Source of the DNA: Sitta carolinensis
Taxonomy: Eukaryota > Chordata > Aves > Passeriformes > Sittidae
Length of the DNA: 64,000 bases
Direction of reading: 5' to 3'
Assembly (NCBI GenBank): GCA_032173965.1
Contig: JAVUNC010000005.1
Span: 3,100,001 to 3,164,000 of the forward strand
Shown: positions 61,151-64,000 of the stretch, one piece after another
Layout of the letters: each line of letters starts with the position of its first letter
How positions within the stretch are numbered: the first letter of the stretch is position 1
Made by a program: the position numbers and the translations under genes
Notes under the pieces: model-generated
What the model was told of the DNA's origin: nothing
Database searches by the model: none
What the model saw: the letters and a program-made list of their open reading frames with translations, nothing else

Positions 61151-64000
61151 TTTAAAACATGACTAGTTTGGTTAATTTAGCCCAAAGTATCCGGTGTCTG
61201 TGACTCTGAAAAACCCTTATCTACTAAGGGGGGAAAAAAGAGCATTGCAGAAAAGGTGACAAGTTTTCACCTCTTTCCTCAGAGAACATTTTAATTCCAC
61301 TTTAATCAGCCTGCCAATAAAAGAGTACTTGGCTTTCAAGGGGAAACAAATCAAAATATGCATTTATCAGTCACAAGGCAGAATTCAATCGCTCACAACT
61401 GATGAACTCCAAAAGGAATGAAACTAGTACTATCACGCTGCCTTGGTGGTTTGCTTTGTACTATCAAAGAACTGGTACTATCTTTTCCTGCCACATCCAC
61501 TGTTTGTCTGTCATCCCTAATTATGGCCTTTCAAAAGCAACGCTTCATAATTGTTGTTAATGATTAAAATTTTTTAAAAATTCTCATGTAGATAACCAAA
61601 TTAGTGTTCTGCAGTGTGCAGATTTGTGTGTTCTGCAGCTGCCAAAATAACAGAAATTTTAAAAAAATTAGCCAGAGCTGAGGCAGAGGAAAGAAAAAGT
61701 GGTTGCCAAGTCGTATTGTCAGTGTTACTGCACAGGGTTCCTACAAGGGCACGTCACAGGCCTGTCTTATTAAAATAAAACTTTATTTTCCACTAGGAGA
61801 GGAGACCGAGGTTCACGTTGCGCTGCACAGGTGGGCTCTCATTTCACACTCCTCTCTGCCACTCTGCTCTGGTTAAGAAAGAACAGCCTGAAGTGGAAAG
61901 AAGGGGTTTTTTGTATCAAAGCAAAGTTGGATGCTGTTTCACGTATGGGTGTTTCTAGGTTGTGGGAATTGGTTGCTCCGGGTTTTCAGCTCGTTTAGCA
62001 TGAGGTGAACGCATTGCTCACTTTATTGATATTAAACAGAGTTGTCCTGATGGTTACAGTAGTTAGACTACAGCATTATACACAAAGCTGAATCTTTCTG
62101 GGGAGAGAAACTGCATTCTTTGGGCTTATCTTGCTCCTGCGCTGGAATTTACATGCGTAACTACCAGTGCATCAAGATGAGTTTTTCGCCTTTGTGTGGT
62201 TTGCATCTCAATGAGGGTGGAGAGGTGCTGTCTATTTAGCTTTCCTTCTCCCTGCCCTGAAAAATGGTTAAAACTCGCCTCCTACTTTATTTATGCTTTG
62301 TTCCATCTGACTTCTCTTCTGCAACTAAGGATTCATGAGGCCAGAAAGCAAGAGCCAAACTGCCCTTGTGTTTCATTTTCTCCATTCTCGTCCTTGTTTG
62401 ATTTCTTGTTGATTTTTTGCGCCCTGGCTGCAGACCCCTTTAGGGCCAGGCTTGGGCAGCCCCTGAGACACTCGGCTCCCCTAACACAGCCCGTGCCTTG
62501 TTCAAATCCCAGCCTCAGCTCTGGTGTCCTGGGATTGCAGCCTGAAAATGGTAGCACAAAACACCAGCCTTGGCGTGAGTTTGATGTGCAAAAACACCAG
62601 GATCTGACCTCTAGTCTCTCCTTTTCCCCTTCCTGTGGTTCCACAGTATCTCGCTTGTGTTGCCTGGGTCTGGGGAGCTTTCTGCTCTCCTCTGTCCCAC
62701 TGAGCTCCATCCTCTCTTCAGATCTCACCTCCTGACCTCCTTTTTTTTCCCCGGGAGTCGATTAGACAAAGGAGGTACGTTGTCATGTGGATGGGAGATA
62801 CAAATAAATTGCATTGTATTTTTTTCTCTTTTATGGTTGTTTTTAATCCTGTGTTTCAAAAGCGTGCTGGTAGCAGTTTCAGGTAAAAGAAAAATAAAAT
62901 AGAATTGTTCAAGTGCCTGTTTGGGTCACAGATTTGTGGAAATGAGTGTGTTGATATTGCTTGAATAGACAGGACAACTTGTGAAACTCTGAAAATTAAA
63001 AAGCGGGGAGAAACAGGGTAGAAATGTGATGGGGTGAGAAACTTTCTTCTTCATTCAGCAGTGGTTACATCAGTCATAGTGTGGTAGGAGTAAAGGGGTT
63101 TCTGTGCTCAGCTAATCATTTCAGGACTGCTTATATTTAATTGGCATGAAACTAAATGTGCTTGATTTGAAATGTGTGTTGCACTGCTTTGGAAAATGAA
63201 GTTTAAGAAAACCAAGCAGAACTGTAAATAATAATAATTTTTTAAAAGTACTCTAATAACTGCAGATAAATGATTTATGATTATAACTTGCTGTTGCTTA
63301 AATAAATAATTGATCATACAAACAGATAGTACAGAAACCCAAAGTTTTCAAAATAATTTTTATTTTTAAGTGAGAGCAAAGGAGAATTGTGAAGCTTTGC
63401 ATGGAGCTTCTCACATTTCACATATTCTTTTGCTTTCCTGGTTTTGTCTGACAGACAGACAGACCTTCACATTCTTCACTCTTATACATGTTGCTTGAAT
63501 TCTTGTCCCTGTTATCTGGTTTCCCAATGGTGCACTGCACTCAGGAAATATTTATGCATTCACTCTGGGAAAAACATGAGAACATTATTTGTCTGTTAGG
63601 TTATTTTTGCTCTAGGAATAATTTGCTGAAGGTGGCACTGTGTTATGACCTGAACCACTTGAAATATTGTACATACCGGTTACTGGATTAAAATGTTCAT
63701 ACTGCTGTGTATGATTATAGATAGTTTTGTGCTTTCCAGAGAGCTGATCAGAAAAATGATAAATCATTAGACAACACTAAAGAAAGTGTGTTGCATGCAT
63801 GGAGGCTGGAGGAGGAGGATATGAAGGATGAGTCAGAAGCCAACAAGTTCTTCAGAATTTGGTAATTAACATAAGTGAAAATAGGAGTCAGCAGGAGCTG
63901 GAACAAGAGAAATTTCTAACTGCTTTTAAGGATGTTGAAATCCAGGTGTTGTAATGTTGGGTCTGTTTCCTCAGAGAGGATTTGTACTCCCTGTGTGATG

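Larger units (their letters stand above)
35657..64000 (+). other. TAF3 intron 2 (continues past the window)
   Basis: More than 28 kb without a recognisable exon on either strand. Transposon content is very low: one CR1 tail (43493-43580). Homopolymers occur at 36639-36649 and 51719-51737 (T), 41153-41164 (A), 45450-45460 (G) and about 59086-59099 (A). Small GC-richer patches and motif-dense AT-rich blocks toward the right end look like candidate cis-regulatory DNA (separate entries). In vertebrates this intron lies between TAF3 coding sequence and GATA3. Confidence 0.7.

Noticed and set aside
62196..62735. 179-codon plus-strand open frame, with a 131-codon one opposite
   Set aside because: No recognisable family, no clear splice context and Ser/Leu-rich low-information content. 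Possible chance frame in an intron.

Overview
The window is vertebrate nuclear DNA, and almost certainly from a bird. It contains multi-exon genes with canonical GT-AG introns, CpG-island promoters and a modest repeat load made almost entirely of CR1 LINE fragments. Four genes are recognised by reading exons and comparing them with remembered human proteins: ITIH2, KIN, ATP5F1C and TAF3. They stand in the order known from the human 10p14 block that continues to GATA3. No database search was possible, so species and percent identities are not given.

Region by region: (1) 1-3.9 kb holds the last five exons of ITIH2 (+), coding the C-terminal propeptide from the NDPHFII cleavage motif to the stop; a 1-nt shortfall in the last exon shifts the final codons. 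(2) 3.9-5.4 kb is intergenic between convergent genes. (3) 5.4-15.6 kb is the complete KIN gene (-), 13 coding exons, 390 aa. (4) 15.58-15.73 kb is a 152-bp bidirectional CpG promoter with NRF-1-, YY1- and ETS-type sites. (5) 15.7-23.05 kb is the complete ATP5F1C gene (+), 294 aa, including the alternative penultimate exon that decides whether the protein ends in Leu or Leu-Asp. (6) 23.05-24.7 kb is a short intergenic stretch packed with CR1 pieces, the last of which abuts the TAF3 promoter. (7) 24.7-64 kb is the 5' part of TAF3 (+): exon 1, a 10.3-kb intron 1 opening with a G-quadruplex-rich minisatellite, exon 2, and more than 28 kb of intron 2 without recognisable exons.

The genes do not form a pathway. 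ITIH2 is a secreted hyaluronan-matrix protein, KIN a nuclear nucleic-acid-binding protein, ATP5F1C the gamma subunit of mitochondrial F1-ATPase, and TAF3 a TFIID subunit. The functional link visible in sequence is the shared KIN/ATP5F1C promoter. I found no new gene system. The most unusual items are non-coding: a 39-nt-arm foldback in ITIH2, the higher-order G4 minisatellite in TAF3 intron 1, a CR1 copy forming the upstream edge of the TAF3 promoter, a TISU/YY1 element that opens a uORF before TAF3, a conserved-looking Rbfox site controlling ATP5F1C exon 9, a long hairpin in TAF3 intron 2, and a dense GATA-motif cluster.
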